This document shows positions 35,391 through 42,500 of a stretch of DNA of 64,000 bases, piece by piece (the stretch's first letter is position 1; each line of letters begins with the position of its first letter). A model generated the notes under the pieces. That model was not told the DNA's origin, ran no database searches, and worked only from the letters and a program-made list of their open reading frames with translations. Source of the stretch: Bacteroidales bacterium UBA6267. Its GTDB lineage: Bacteria; Bacteroidota; Bacteroidia; Bacteroidales; UBA1556. The stretch covers positions 13,795-77,794 of the forward strand of contig DJVB01000039.1 in NCBI GenBank assembly GCA_002440745.1. Direction: 5' to 3'. The position numbers and the translations under genes were made by a program.

Positions 35391-37055
35391 GTGTACGACC
35401 TAATCAAATCCATTTTCAGCTATTCATCCGAAAGTCCATTGATTTTCACAAGATATTCATTCTGGATTTTCTATGCTGTCGTTTTGCTCGGATATTCCTT
35501 CCTTTACAAAAACCCAAACAGAACCATCAGAGCCGGATATTTGTTTTTGTTTAGTTTATTTTTCTACTATAAATCCAGTGGTTTTTTCTTTTTCATACTA
35601 ATTATCAGCACTATAACTGATTACTATATTGGAAAGGGAATATTCAACGCATCTAAAGAAATTACGAAAAAACTATTGATTGCTTTAAGTTTGATTATCA
35701 ATCTTGGGCTCTTGGTTTATTTCAAATATGCTTACTTTTTTGCAGATAGTTTCAATCAGTTTTTCGGAACGGAATTTCAGGTCGTAAATTATTTAGCGCA
35801 ATGGGCCAACGAAGCAACCGGAACCCATTTTCGAGTGGATCAAATACTGCTTCCCGTTGGAATTTCCTTTTATACCTTCCAAACCATCAGCTATTCTATC
35901 GACATCTATCGTGGTGATTTGAAGCCCGTTAAAAACCTGATTGATTTTGGGTTTTTCGTAAGTTTCTTCCCCCAATTAGTTGCGGGTCCAATTGTGAGAG
36001 CTTCTCAATTTATTCCGCAGATGTATGAAGATTTCAAACTAACTAAGGTTGAGTTTGGCATAGCTATCTTTTGGATAATGAATGGTTTAGTCAAGAAAAT
36101 ATTCATTGGCGACTATATTGCGGTCAATTTTGTGGATCGTGTTTTTGGTGCGCCCCTACACTATACCGGATTTGAAAACCTGATGGCGCTTTTCGGATAT
36201 TCACTTCAAGTGTATGTCGATTTTAGCGGCTATACCGATATTGCAATTGGCACGGCATTATTGTTAGGCTTCAGGCTGCCAAAAAACTTCGACTCGCCCT
36301 ATAAAGCACGCAATGTGAGCGACTTCTGGAAAAGATGGCATATCTCACTTTCGTCTTGGCTCAAAGATTATCTGTATATCCCAATGGGAGGAAATCGGCG
36401 CGGCTCGGCATTCAGTTATATTAGCCTTGCCGTTATCTTAGGGTTCATCGTCCTCATTTCCGGAAACCTATGGTTGGTTGCAGTTTTTGGAGTCTTGACC
36501 CTGATTTCGGCGGTACTTTCCCATTTTTTTCCCGGGTTTCGCAAAGGAATCAACACAAATATAAACCTGATTTTGACCATGCTTATCGGCGGACTTTGGC
36601 ATGGAGCATCCTGGAATTTTGTTATCTGGGGAGGATTAAATGGCTTAGGATTAATAGTTTACAAATTTTGGAGAAAGGTTAGTCCTTACGAAAAGTCAAC
36701 GGCAGCATTTGTAACTATATGGAAAATAGCTTTTACATTCACTTTCATCACTTTTACAAGAGTATTTTTCCGTGCAGAAAACATGACCATCGTTGAAGAA
36801 ATGATGTCGCAAATAACCGGAAATATGGATTTGAAGGTAATTCCACAGGTTTTAACAGGATACCGCAACGTGTTCATAATCATGCTTATAGGATTCATTT
36901 TCCATTGGTTACCTTATAGGACAAAAGAAGCTTATCAACAATGGTTTGCCAAACAAAAAATGGGAATTCAAGCGGTTATATTTGCAATCGTAATTTTTGT
37001 TGTTTACCAGTCCATATCCAGCGAAATGCAACCCTTTATCTATTTTCAATTTTAA
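35391..37055 (+). CDS. MBOAT family O-acyltransferase (AlgI/DltB/PatA-like)
   Basis: A 554-residue polytopic membrane protein. MBOAT landmarks are LPVGISFYTFQTISYSIDIY, FFPQLVAGPIVRASQFIPQM, YVDFSGYTDIAIGTALLLGF, NVSDFWKRWHISLSSWLKDY and the catalytic His404 in IGGLWHGASWNFVIWGG. In AlgI, DltB and PatA this family moves acyl groups across the membrane to extracellular acceptors. The GTG at 35391 follows the SGNH2 stop by 1 nt; an ATG at 35322 would overlap it by 68 nt. The two SGNH genes upstream parallel AlgI-AlgJ-AlgX and PatA-PatB. The last 4 nt overlap the convergent S41 protease. Confidence 0.92.
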   Translation: MYDLIKSIFSYSSESPLIFTRYSFWIFYAVVLLGYSFLYKNPNRTIRAGYLFLFSLFFYYKSSGFFFFILIISTITDYYIGKGIFNASKEITKKLLIALSLIINLGLLVYFKYAYFFADSFNQFFGTEFQVVNYLAQWANEATGTHFRVDQILLPVGISFYTFQTISYSIDIYRGDLKPVKNLIDFGFFVSFFPQLVAGPIVRASQFIPQMYEDFKLTKVEFGIAIFWIMNGLVKKIFIGDYIAVNFVDRVFGAPLHYTGFENLMALFGYSLQVYVDFSGYTDIAIGTALLLGFRLPKNFDSPYKARNVSDFWKRWHISLSSWLKDYLYIPMGGNRRGSAFSYISLAVILGFIVLISGNLWLVAVFGVLTLISAVLSHFFPGFRKGINTNINLILTMLIGGLWHGASWNFVIWGGLNGLGLIVYKFWRKVSPYEKSTAAFVTIWKIAFTFTFITFTRVFFRAENMTIVEEMMSQITGNMDLKVIPQVLTGYRNVFIIMLIGFIFHWLPYRTKEAYQQWFAKQKMGIQAVIFAIVIFVVYQSISSEMQPFIYFQF

Positions 37056-38683
37056 CGATTGGTCATCAAAGAAATATCTTGATTGTTTCTAACAAACTCA
37101 ATGGCCTTTGAATAAATCTTATCTTGCTGATTTATAACCTTATAAAAAGCGTTATTTCCATAAAGATTAGAAGCAAGTCGAGCTTTAATAAAAATGTGAA
37201 TTTCATTCAAAACGTCAGCTGATAATCTATCAGGCCATCTAAGGTTTTCCTCTCCTGCCATTTTACGCAAAGAAGCCATCATCTTCGAATCCACATTAAA
37301 GCGTTTAATGAATTGGTCTTCATCAGGATATGCTTTAAGGAGTCTATCTTTGTGAGTATCATAATATTCAAAAGAAAAATCGTTTAAAACATCGGCTGAT
37401 AGCAAGGAATTATAAAAATAGAAATTAACTGAAGTGTCGATTGGAACATAAATATCGGGCATAATGCCACCGCCGCCGTAAACTACCCTGCCTCCCGGAG
37501 TGATATATTTCAAACTGTCATTGACATTCACAGAGTCAGAATTAACCATTTCGCCATGAAGATACCTATTGGTCACTTCGTGATAATAGTCCATTTTTCC
37601 ATTTTTATAAGACTTTTGGATGCACCTTCCGGTTGGAGTGTAATATCTTGCTACAGTGAGTCTTATGGCCGAATTATCGGACAAAGTGATTTGCTCCTGA
37701 ACCAAGCCTTTGCCAAAGGTACGCCGCCCGACTATATATCCGCGGTCGTTATCCTGAATAGCACCGGCCAAAATTTCACTTGCAGAAGCTGAGGACTCAT
37801 TCACCAAAACAATGACCTTCTTATTAGCAAACATCATGGCTCCGGAACTGAACATGACATTTTTATCGCGCTTTCTTCCTTGCGTATAAACAATAGTTTT
37901 CCCTTCTTCCAAAAACTCATCGGTGAGGGAAACTGCGGTAGAAAGAAGTCCGCCGCCATTATTTTGCAAGTCAAGAATTACTGTTTTTATTCGGTCAAAA
38001 CCAAGATTCATAGCAGCTCGTCTAAACTCTTGAGTTGTGGTTGCAGCAAAACGATCAATTTTAAAATATGCCGTACTGTCATCCACCCAATAGGCCGCTA
38101 TCAACGATTCAAAGGGAATTACACCGCGAGTGATCGTAGAATTAATAATAGAATCTGTGCCTTTACGAAAAATCCGAACCTCAACTTGAGTATTCTGTGG
38201 CCCTTTAAGAATTTTCATAATGCTATCGTTTTGCAGGCCGATAAGAGAAATGCCATCGGCTTCCACAATGCGATCGCCTGAGCGAAGTCCGGCCATCATA
38301 GACGGACCGCCTTCTATCACACGAATTACTACCACTGTGTCGTGCCATTGACGAAACTGGACTCCAATGCCATAAAAGTTTCCATGCATACTTTCCTCAA
38401 TTTCACCCAAATCGGCAGGAGGAATATAAGTACTGTGAGGATCAAGACTTGTCAACACCTCCTCAATTGTGCGCTCCGTGATGCTTTTTTTGTCCACCTC
38501 ATCCACATAATCGTTTGTGATATAATTAATTACATCCAACAATTTATCTTTTTCAGAATAACCAAAACTGAAGAGATTACCCTGTGGATTTATGATATTC
38601 ATGCGGCTCCCTACAAAAACACCAAGAGCTGCAAAAAGCATGAGCAATAAAGGTAAGAGAATTTTAAGATTATTAGGTTTCAT
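37052..38683 (-). CDS. C-terminal processing protease (S41 family)
   Basis: A 543-residue periplasmic or membrane-tethered serine protease. An N-terminal hydrophobic segment (NLKILLPLLLMLFAALGVFV) is the anchor or signal. A PDZ domain spans about 85-180 (GIGVQFRQWHDTVVVIRVIE, then MAGLRSGDRIVEADG). The catalytic dyad is Ser298 in NESSASASEI and Lys325 in TFGKGLVQE, 27 residues apart as in Prc/CtpA. It degrades or trims exported proteins at their C-termini, a role relevant to an organism with many secreted proteins. It is convergent with the MBOAT gene and has its own promoter at 38768. Confidence 0.94.
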   Translation of the reverse strand: MKPNNLKILLPLLLMLFAALGVFVGSRMNIINPQGNLFSFGYSEKDKLLDVINYITNDYVDEVDKKSITERTIEEVLTSLDPHSTYIPPADLGEIEESMHGNFYGIGVQFRQWHDTVVVIRVIEGGPSMMAGLRSGDRIVEADGISLIGLQNDSIMKILKGPQNTQVEVRIFRKGTDSIINSTITRGVIPFESLIAAYWVDDSTAYFKIDRFAATTTQEFRRAAMNLGFDRIKTVILDLQNNGGGLLSTAVSLTDEFLEEGKTIVYTQGRKRDKNVMFSSGAMMFANKKVIVLVNESSASASEILAGAIQDNDRGYIVGRRTFGKGLVQEQITLSDNSAIRLTVARYYTPTGRCIQKSYKNGKMDYYHEVTNRYLHGEMVNSDSVNVNDSLKYITPGGRVVYGGGGIMPDIYVPIDTSVNFYFYNSLLSADVLNDFSFEYYDTHKDRLLKAYPDEDQFIKRFNVDSKMMASLRKMAGEENLRWPDRLSADVLNEIHIFIKARLASNLYGNNAFYKVINQQDKIYSKAIEFVRNNQDISLMTNR

Positions 38684-38767
38684 CGTTAATCTTTATAAAT
38701 TATAAAATGAAAATAGGCATGTACAGAAACTATATGGACCGGCCAAAATTTTTCTGAAAGCAAGCCG

Positions 38768-38775
38768 CAAAAATA
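38768..38775 (-). promoter_or_regulatory. -7 element for the S41 protease gene
   Basis: The minus strand reads TATTTTTG, a perfect TAnnTTTG, predicting a leader of about 78 nt before the start at 38683. Confidence 0.4.
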
Positions 38776-38837
38776 CGGATATATTCAATCCTGAATTGTG
38801 AAATATAATTATAAGCCCCCTCGCTTAAAAAAATGTA

Positions 38838-38845
38838 TAAATTTG
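38838..38845 (+). promoter_or_regulatory. -7 element for apt
   Basis: TAAATTTG, a perfect TAnnTTTG, ending 26 nt before the ATG at 38872. It lies inside the longest possible reading frame, so it excludes the upstream ATG at 38833. Confidence 0.5.
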
Positions 38846-38871
38846 CAACAGATAACTACAATGAATTGAAT

Positions 38872-39399
38872 ATGAACAAAGCTATTGAAACTCTAAGTGC
38901 TGCAATCCGCAATGTACCTGACTTTCCAAAAAAAGGAATCATTTTTAAAGATATCACAACCCTTTTGATGGATAAAGACCTATTGAAAACTGCTGCTGAT
39001 TTGCTGACTGAAAAATACCAAGGAAAAGGAATCACGAAAGTTGTTGGGATTGAGTCGCGCGGATTTGTACTCGGAGGCATATTAGCTTATAATCTCGGTG
39101 CAGGATTTGTGCTTTTGCGAAAGCCTGGAAAGCTACCTGCCGACACCTATAGCATTGAATATCAACTTGAATATGGCACCGACAAGCTCGAAATACATAA
39201 AGATTCCGTCACCACTGACGATGTAGTTTTACTTCACGACGACCTCCTTGCAACCGGCGGTTCTGCTGAAGCAGCGGCAATGTTAATCAACAAAATGAAT
39301 CCCAAATCATTAGAAGTGAACTTCCTGATTGAATTGGAGTTTCTTAAAGGACGCGAACGTTTGTCATTTGCAAATGTGGAAAGCCTTTTAAAGTTTTAA
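38872..39399 (+). CDS. apt: Adenine phosphoribosyltransferase
   Basis: Salvage enzyme converting adenine and PRPP to AMP in the cytosol. The 175 residues match Apt (E. coli 183). The N-terminus NVPDFPKKGIIFKDITTLL is the family signature, GIESRGFVLGGILAYNLG follows, and VVLLHDDLLATGGSAEAA is the PRPP-binding loop. The ATG at 38872 is chosen over 38833 since the -7 box at 38838 lies between them. It is convergent with no neighbour; the ArsR-type gene follows 114 nt later with its own promoter. Confidence 0.95.
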   Translation: MNKAIETLSAAIRNVPDFPKKGIIFKDITTLLMDKDLLKTAADLLTEKYQGKGITKVVGIESRGFVLGGILAYNLGAGFVLLRKPGKLPADTYSIEYQLEYGTDKLEIHKDSVTTDDVVLLHDDLLATGGSAEAAAMLINKMNPKSLEVNFLIELEFLKGRERLSFANVESLLKF

Positions 39400-39436
39400 A
39401 GGTATCAAAATCCACATCCTTTTCTTCATTTTCATT

Positions 39437-39460
39437 CTAAATAACATTTAACATATTTAG
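39437..39460. promoter_or_regulatory. Inverted repeat, possible operator of the ArsR-type gene
   Basis: CTAAATA (39437-39443) and TATTTAG (39454-39460) are perfect 7-bp arms 10 nt apart, lying 25 nt upstream of the -7 box. ArsR regulators typically bind such AT-rich inverted repeats at their own promoter. Base composition makes chance arms possible. Confidence 0.35.
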
Positions 39461-39484
39461 ATATATTCATAAAAGCAATAATAT

Positions 39485-39492
39485 TATATTTG
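39485..39492 (+). promoter_or_regulatory. -7 element for the ArsR-type gene
   Basis: TATATTTG, a perfect TAnnTTTG, ending 21 nt before the ATG at 39514. It overlaps the TTG at which the longest reading frame would begin, so that start is rejected. Confidence 0.5.
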
Positions 39493-39513
39493 CATTTTTC
39501 AAAACAGTTAAAT

Positions 39514-39810
39514 ATGCCAGCAAAATTAGATATTCACAGATTAGAGGAAGCTGCTTCCAAATTACGAGCTTTAGCTCATCCTATGAGGGTGGCTATCATT
39601 GAGTTACTCGATAAAAACAAAGAACTAAATGTTACACATATCTATGAAACTCTTGATATTGAGCAGGCTACAGCTTCACATCATTTGAACATCCTGAAAA
39701 ACAAAGGAGTTTTAAGCTCTCGTAGGGAAGGGAAAAACACCTTCTATAGCATTCGTCCGGATTCGATTCTACAGATTATTGAATGCGTGACTCGCTGCGA
39801 AAACAGATAG
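39514..39810 (+). CDS. ArsR-type winged-helix transcriptional regulator
   Basis: A 98-residue DNA-binding protein. The family core is LRALAHPMRVAIIELLDKNK (helices 1-2), HIYETLDIEQATASHHLNIL (helix-turn-helix), and GVLSSRREGKNTFYSI (wing). The metal-sensing ELCVCDL motif of ArsR/SmtB is absent: the equivalent stretch is LNVTHIYETL without cysteine, so metal sensing through that site is unlikely. Cys is present only in the C-terminal CVTRCENR, which could be a redox or metal pair. No obvious target gene is adjacent; an inverted repeat at 39437-39460 may be its own operator. Confidence 0.9.
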   Translation: MPAKLDIHRLEEAASKLRALAHPMRVAIIELLDKNKELNVTHIYETLDIEQATASHHLNILKNKGVLSSRREGKNTFYSIRPDSILQIIECVTRCENR

Positions 39811-39823
39811 ACTAAGCCGATTT

Positions 39824-41272
39824 TTAGTCCAACTTATCCGTTTCGGGAATTTCTCGAGAATAAACTGAAAGAGAGGTGATTGCAGCCACAAATCCCCAAA
39901 AAGGGATTGCTGCCTTGTCGGTATCAAGGAAGTTATTAAACACAGCATGAGCAAGATAGGTGGATAAGCCCAAGAGAAGAGTCAGGTTTAACATGCGAAG
40001 TTTATGATTTTTCAGGAGGTGGTGATTGCGAACCGCAACAGAAATAATAAACCCAAAAATCAGAATCAGCGACAATAGTCCGGGCAAACCTTGTTCAGAC
40101 AAAATCAGCAGATATTCCGAGTGAGCCGTGCCCTGCGTTCCTGTATTTACACTAATCACCGTCTTTTCAAACGAACGCTGATAAGGAGCATAGATAAACT
40201 GATATGTTCCTGGTCCCCAACCGGTTAATGGACGGTCACGAAACATTCTCAATGCAGATTTCCAACGATTTATACGCTCAAGATTTGAAGCATCGGTAGC
40301 CACATTCGACACGGACTCCACATGTTCTTTCAGTCCGCCCTTAGCATCTTGTTTGTTTTTTTCCAAGCGAATCATGATTTGAGCCTGATTGGCGAAGAAA
40401 ACAAAAAGTAAGATTACGGCACCGGATAAAATCCATTTAAATTTGATTTTAAAATAGATTAAAAACCACAAACCCAAAGCAAACAGAACAGAAGCCCAAG
40501 CAGCACGACTGATGCTCAACACAATAGCCACAAGAAATAAACCCAATAAGGCAAAAAGCAGTAGTTTCAAATTGCTTTTTATTTCCTTAATAAAAAGTGC
40601 TCCGGTTAGGTATGGAATAAACATAGCCAATAATGCCCCGTAAGAAGTATGGTCGTTAAAAAACGGAGTCATCACCCAATGACCTGATAAGGAAGTAAAA
40701 TTATTCATCGCATGATGAATCAAAGTATAAATAATGACAATCACAAAACCGGCGACATAAGCATTAACGAAATACCATATATTTTTAGGATTACGAAAAA
40801 TATGACTCCCGAAAAAATATACCGGCACAAAAAACCATATTCTTGCGGCTAACCATTTCAACGAAATAATCGGCAATTCACTGGTAATGACGGTAATAAT
40901 CATCCAAACAAAGTAGAAATATATGGCGATACTTAAAGGATGGAGCAAAAGCCGTGAGTCGAATTTATTGTTATAAAGGAAATCGGCAACAATCAAAACC
41001 ACAAAAATAGCTAAGAGAGGTTCGGTGGGAATCGAGAGACCTATTTGCAAGTCGAAAGAGGAAAGATTAATTGCGAGAGGGGTTAAGAAACTAATGAAAA
41101 TCAATAATTTGTCGGGGGTATAGACATAAGCCAAGCCAACCAATAATGCCGCCGACACCAAACCGAACCAATAAAATTCGGCTATGATGAAAAGCGTATT
41201 AATGAAAATAAAGGCAAGTCCAAGAACAGGGACAAGCCAATTTTTCGTAAGCAGGTTGGCAAAAAAATTCAT
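39824..41272 (-). CDS. O-antigen ligase/polymerase-like (Wzy_C) membrane protein
   Basis: A 482-residue membrane protein with about twelve helices and a periplasmic loop bearing GWGPGTYQFIYAPYQRSF and GTAHSEYLLILSEQGLPGLL, the Wzy_C motif shared by WaaL ligases and Wzy polymerases. Members join or polymerise undecaprenyl-linked glycans outside the inner membrane. It starts 6 nt after the Wzz-like gene, so both act in one polysaccharide pathway. Ligase versus polymerase cannot be told by eye; the adjoining chain-length regulator favours a polymerase or an exopolysaccharide role. It is convergent with the ArsR-type gene, 13 nt apart. Confidence 0.88.
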   Translation of the reverse strand: MNFFANLLTKNWLVPVLGLAFIFINTLFIIAEFYWFGLVSAALLVGLAYVYTPDKLLIFISFLTPLAINLSSFDLQIGLSIPTEPLLAIFVVLIVADFLYNNKFDSRLLLHPLSIAIYFYFVWMIITVITSELPIISLKWLAARIWFFVPVYFFGSHIFRNPKNIWYFVNAYVAGFVIVIIYTLIHHAMNNFTSLSGHWVMTPFFNDHTSYGALLAMFIPYLTGALFIKEIKSNLKLLLFALLGLFLVAIVLSISRAAWASVLFALGLWFLIYFKIKFKWILSGAVILLFVFFANQAQIMIRLEKNKQDAKGGLKEHVESVSNVATDASNLERINRWKSALRMFRDRPLTGWGPGTYQFIYAPYQRSFEKTVISVNTGTQGTAHSEYLLILSEQGLPGLLSLILIFGFIISVAVRNHHLLKNHKLRMLNLTLLLGLSTYLAHAVFNNFLDTDKAAIPFWGFVAAITSLSVYSREIPETDKLD

Positions 41273-41278
41273 GAATAG

Positions 41279-42307
41279 TTATTTTTTATCCAATCCGACA
41301 ATCGACTTAAAGTTGTCGATAATGATGAGCAAGAAAATCACGAAAAGGAAAGCGCCAATGGTGGAGACGACAACGATTAGCCAACGAACAGGATAAGATT
41401 TTTTCTCCGCCGGATATGCCATATCTACTTTAAAAGTTTGGGGCAATTCTTCAAAAGCATCTACTTTTGACTCGTCATATTTTGCTCTAATTTCGGTGAG
41501 ATGTTTCTTTTCGTACTCAAGTCCGTCTCTAATGGAAACATAAGGGCCGGCATAAACTGCTAAAGTATCTAACTGAGCTTGAAGTGCTTTTACTGCAGCG
41601 GAATTAGGATTTCGTGCAATCTCAATTGCCAATTGCATATTAATCATTTCGGCTTGCGTTTCATAATCGTGAACTCCCTTTTTACGAAGAATAGTCAATG
41701 AATCCTCCTTCTGCTTCATATCAGCCAAGAGGCTAAGATATTCAGCTTCAACGATTTTGAAACCCTTCATAGCTCTTTCGCGCTGCATCTCGATTTTAGT
41801 CGAATCTAAAAGAGCTGCAATATCGTTTGCAATCAAAGCAGCAGTGTCGGCATTGATGTCCATAACTGCAATCTCAACGGCCATATTTTCGGTACGCCTA
41901 AACTTAATATTGCTATTGAACTCTTTATTAAGCAAGGTCCTGGGGTATTTGGTTTGGGGGTCGATGTCGTAATGTTTGAAAAGATTGTATTTATTTACAA
42001 TCCTATCGCGAATCACACTGGAATTGAGAATCTGGAGCAGTTGCTCGGCATTTTCTTCTTCCCCAAATTGCAATACATCCTGCTTTGGAGCCTGACTTTG
42101 GGTCAAGAGAGCCTTCGATATAGAGTTGGTTGAGGTGGGAAACAACACAACGGTAGATTTGTATTTAGGAGGAATGAATGCAGGCCCGGAAAAAATAATG
42201 GCCGAAATAGCGGCAAGACCGGTAACTATAAGAATATGAAACTTCTTCTTCCATAAAAATCGAATCAAATTGACCGAATTAAAATCAGTTGGAGTAGTAT
42301 TATTCAT
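41279..42307 (-). CDS. Wzz-type chain-length determinant protein
   Basis: A 342-residue inner-membrane protein with two terminal helices (about 20-42, ILIVTGLAAISAIIFSGPAF, and about 305-330, LIVVVSTIGAFLFVIFLLII) and a large periplasmic, partly coiled-coil domain between. That is the Wzz/polysaccharide co-polymerase fold, with a proline-rich segment (AYPAEKKSYPVRW) before the second helix. It sets the length of O-antigen or exopolysaccharide. No C-terminal kinase domain follows, so it is not a Wzc-type fusion. It is the first gene of a two-gene operon with the ligase-like protein. Confidence 0.9.
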   Translation of the reverse strand: MNNTTPTDFNSVNLIRFLWKKKFHILIVTGLAAISAIIFSGPAFIPPKYKSTVVLFPTSTNSISKALLTQSQAPKQDVLQFGEEENAEQLLQILNSSVIRDRIVNKYNLFKHYDIDPQTKYPRTLLNKEFNSNIKFRRTENMAVEIAVMDINADTAALIANDIAALLDSTKIEMQRERAMKGFKIVEAEYLSLLADMKQKEDSLTILRKKGVHDYETQAEMINMQLAIEIARNPNSAAVKALQAQLDTLAVYAGPYVSIRDGLEYEKKHLTEIRAKYDESKVDAFEELPQTFKVDMAYPAEKKSYPVRWLIVVVSTIGAFLFVIFLLIIIDNFKSIVGLDKK

Positions 42308-42334
42308 AGGTTTGAATTGGGTTAATAAAAGTTT

Positions 42335-42342
42335 CCAAAAAT
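42335..42342 (-). promoter_or_regulatory. -7 element for the wzz-like operon
   Basis: The minus strand reads TATTTTTG, a perfect TAnnTTTG, predicting a leader of about 20 nt before the start at 42307. Confidence 0.45.
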
Positions 42343-42500
42343 AGACATAAAGCCCTTAACGTAGGAAAGGAAAATTTAGTCTGTAAAAATGAAGAGATAT
42401 TAAGGAGTTTATTGGGAATGATTCGACCGATAATTATTAAATTTTTCACGGTACAATTTTTTAGTGTAAATTAGCCGCATCTAAATCTCCATTCAGTACT

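Noticed and set aside
37880..38281. 133-codon plus-strand frame inside the S41 protease gene
   Set aside because: Antisense to a conserved protease; no signal peptide, motif or spacing supports it.
38833..38871. N-terminal extension of Apt
   Set aside because: A -7 box lies between the upstream ATG and 38872, and the family N-terminus starts at MNKAIETL.
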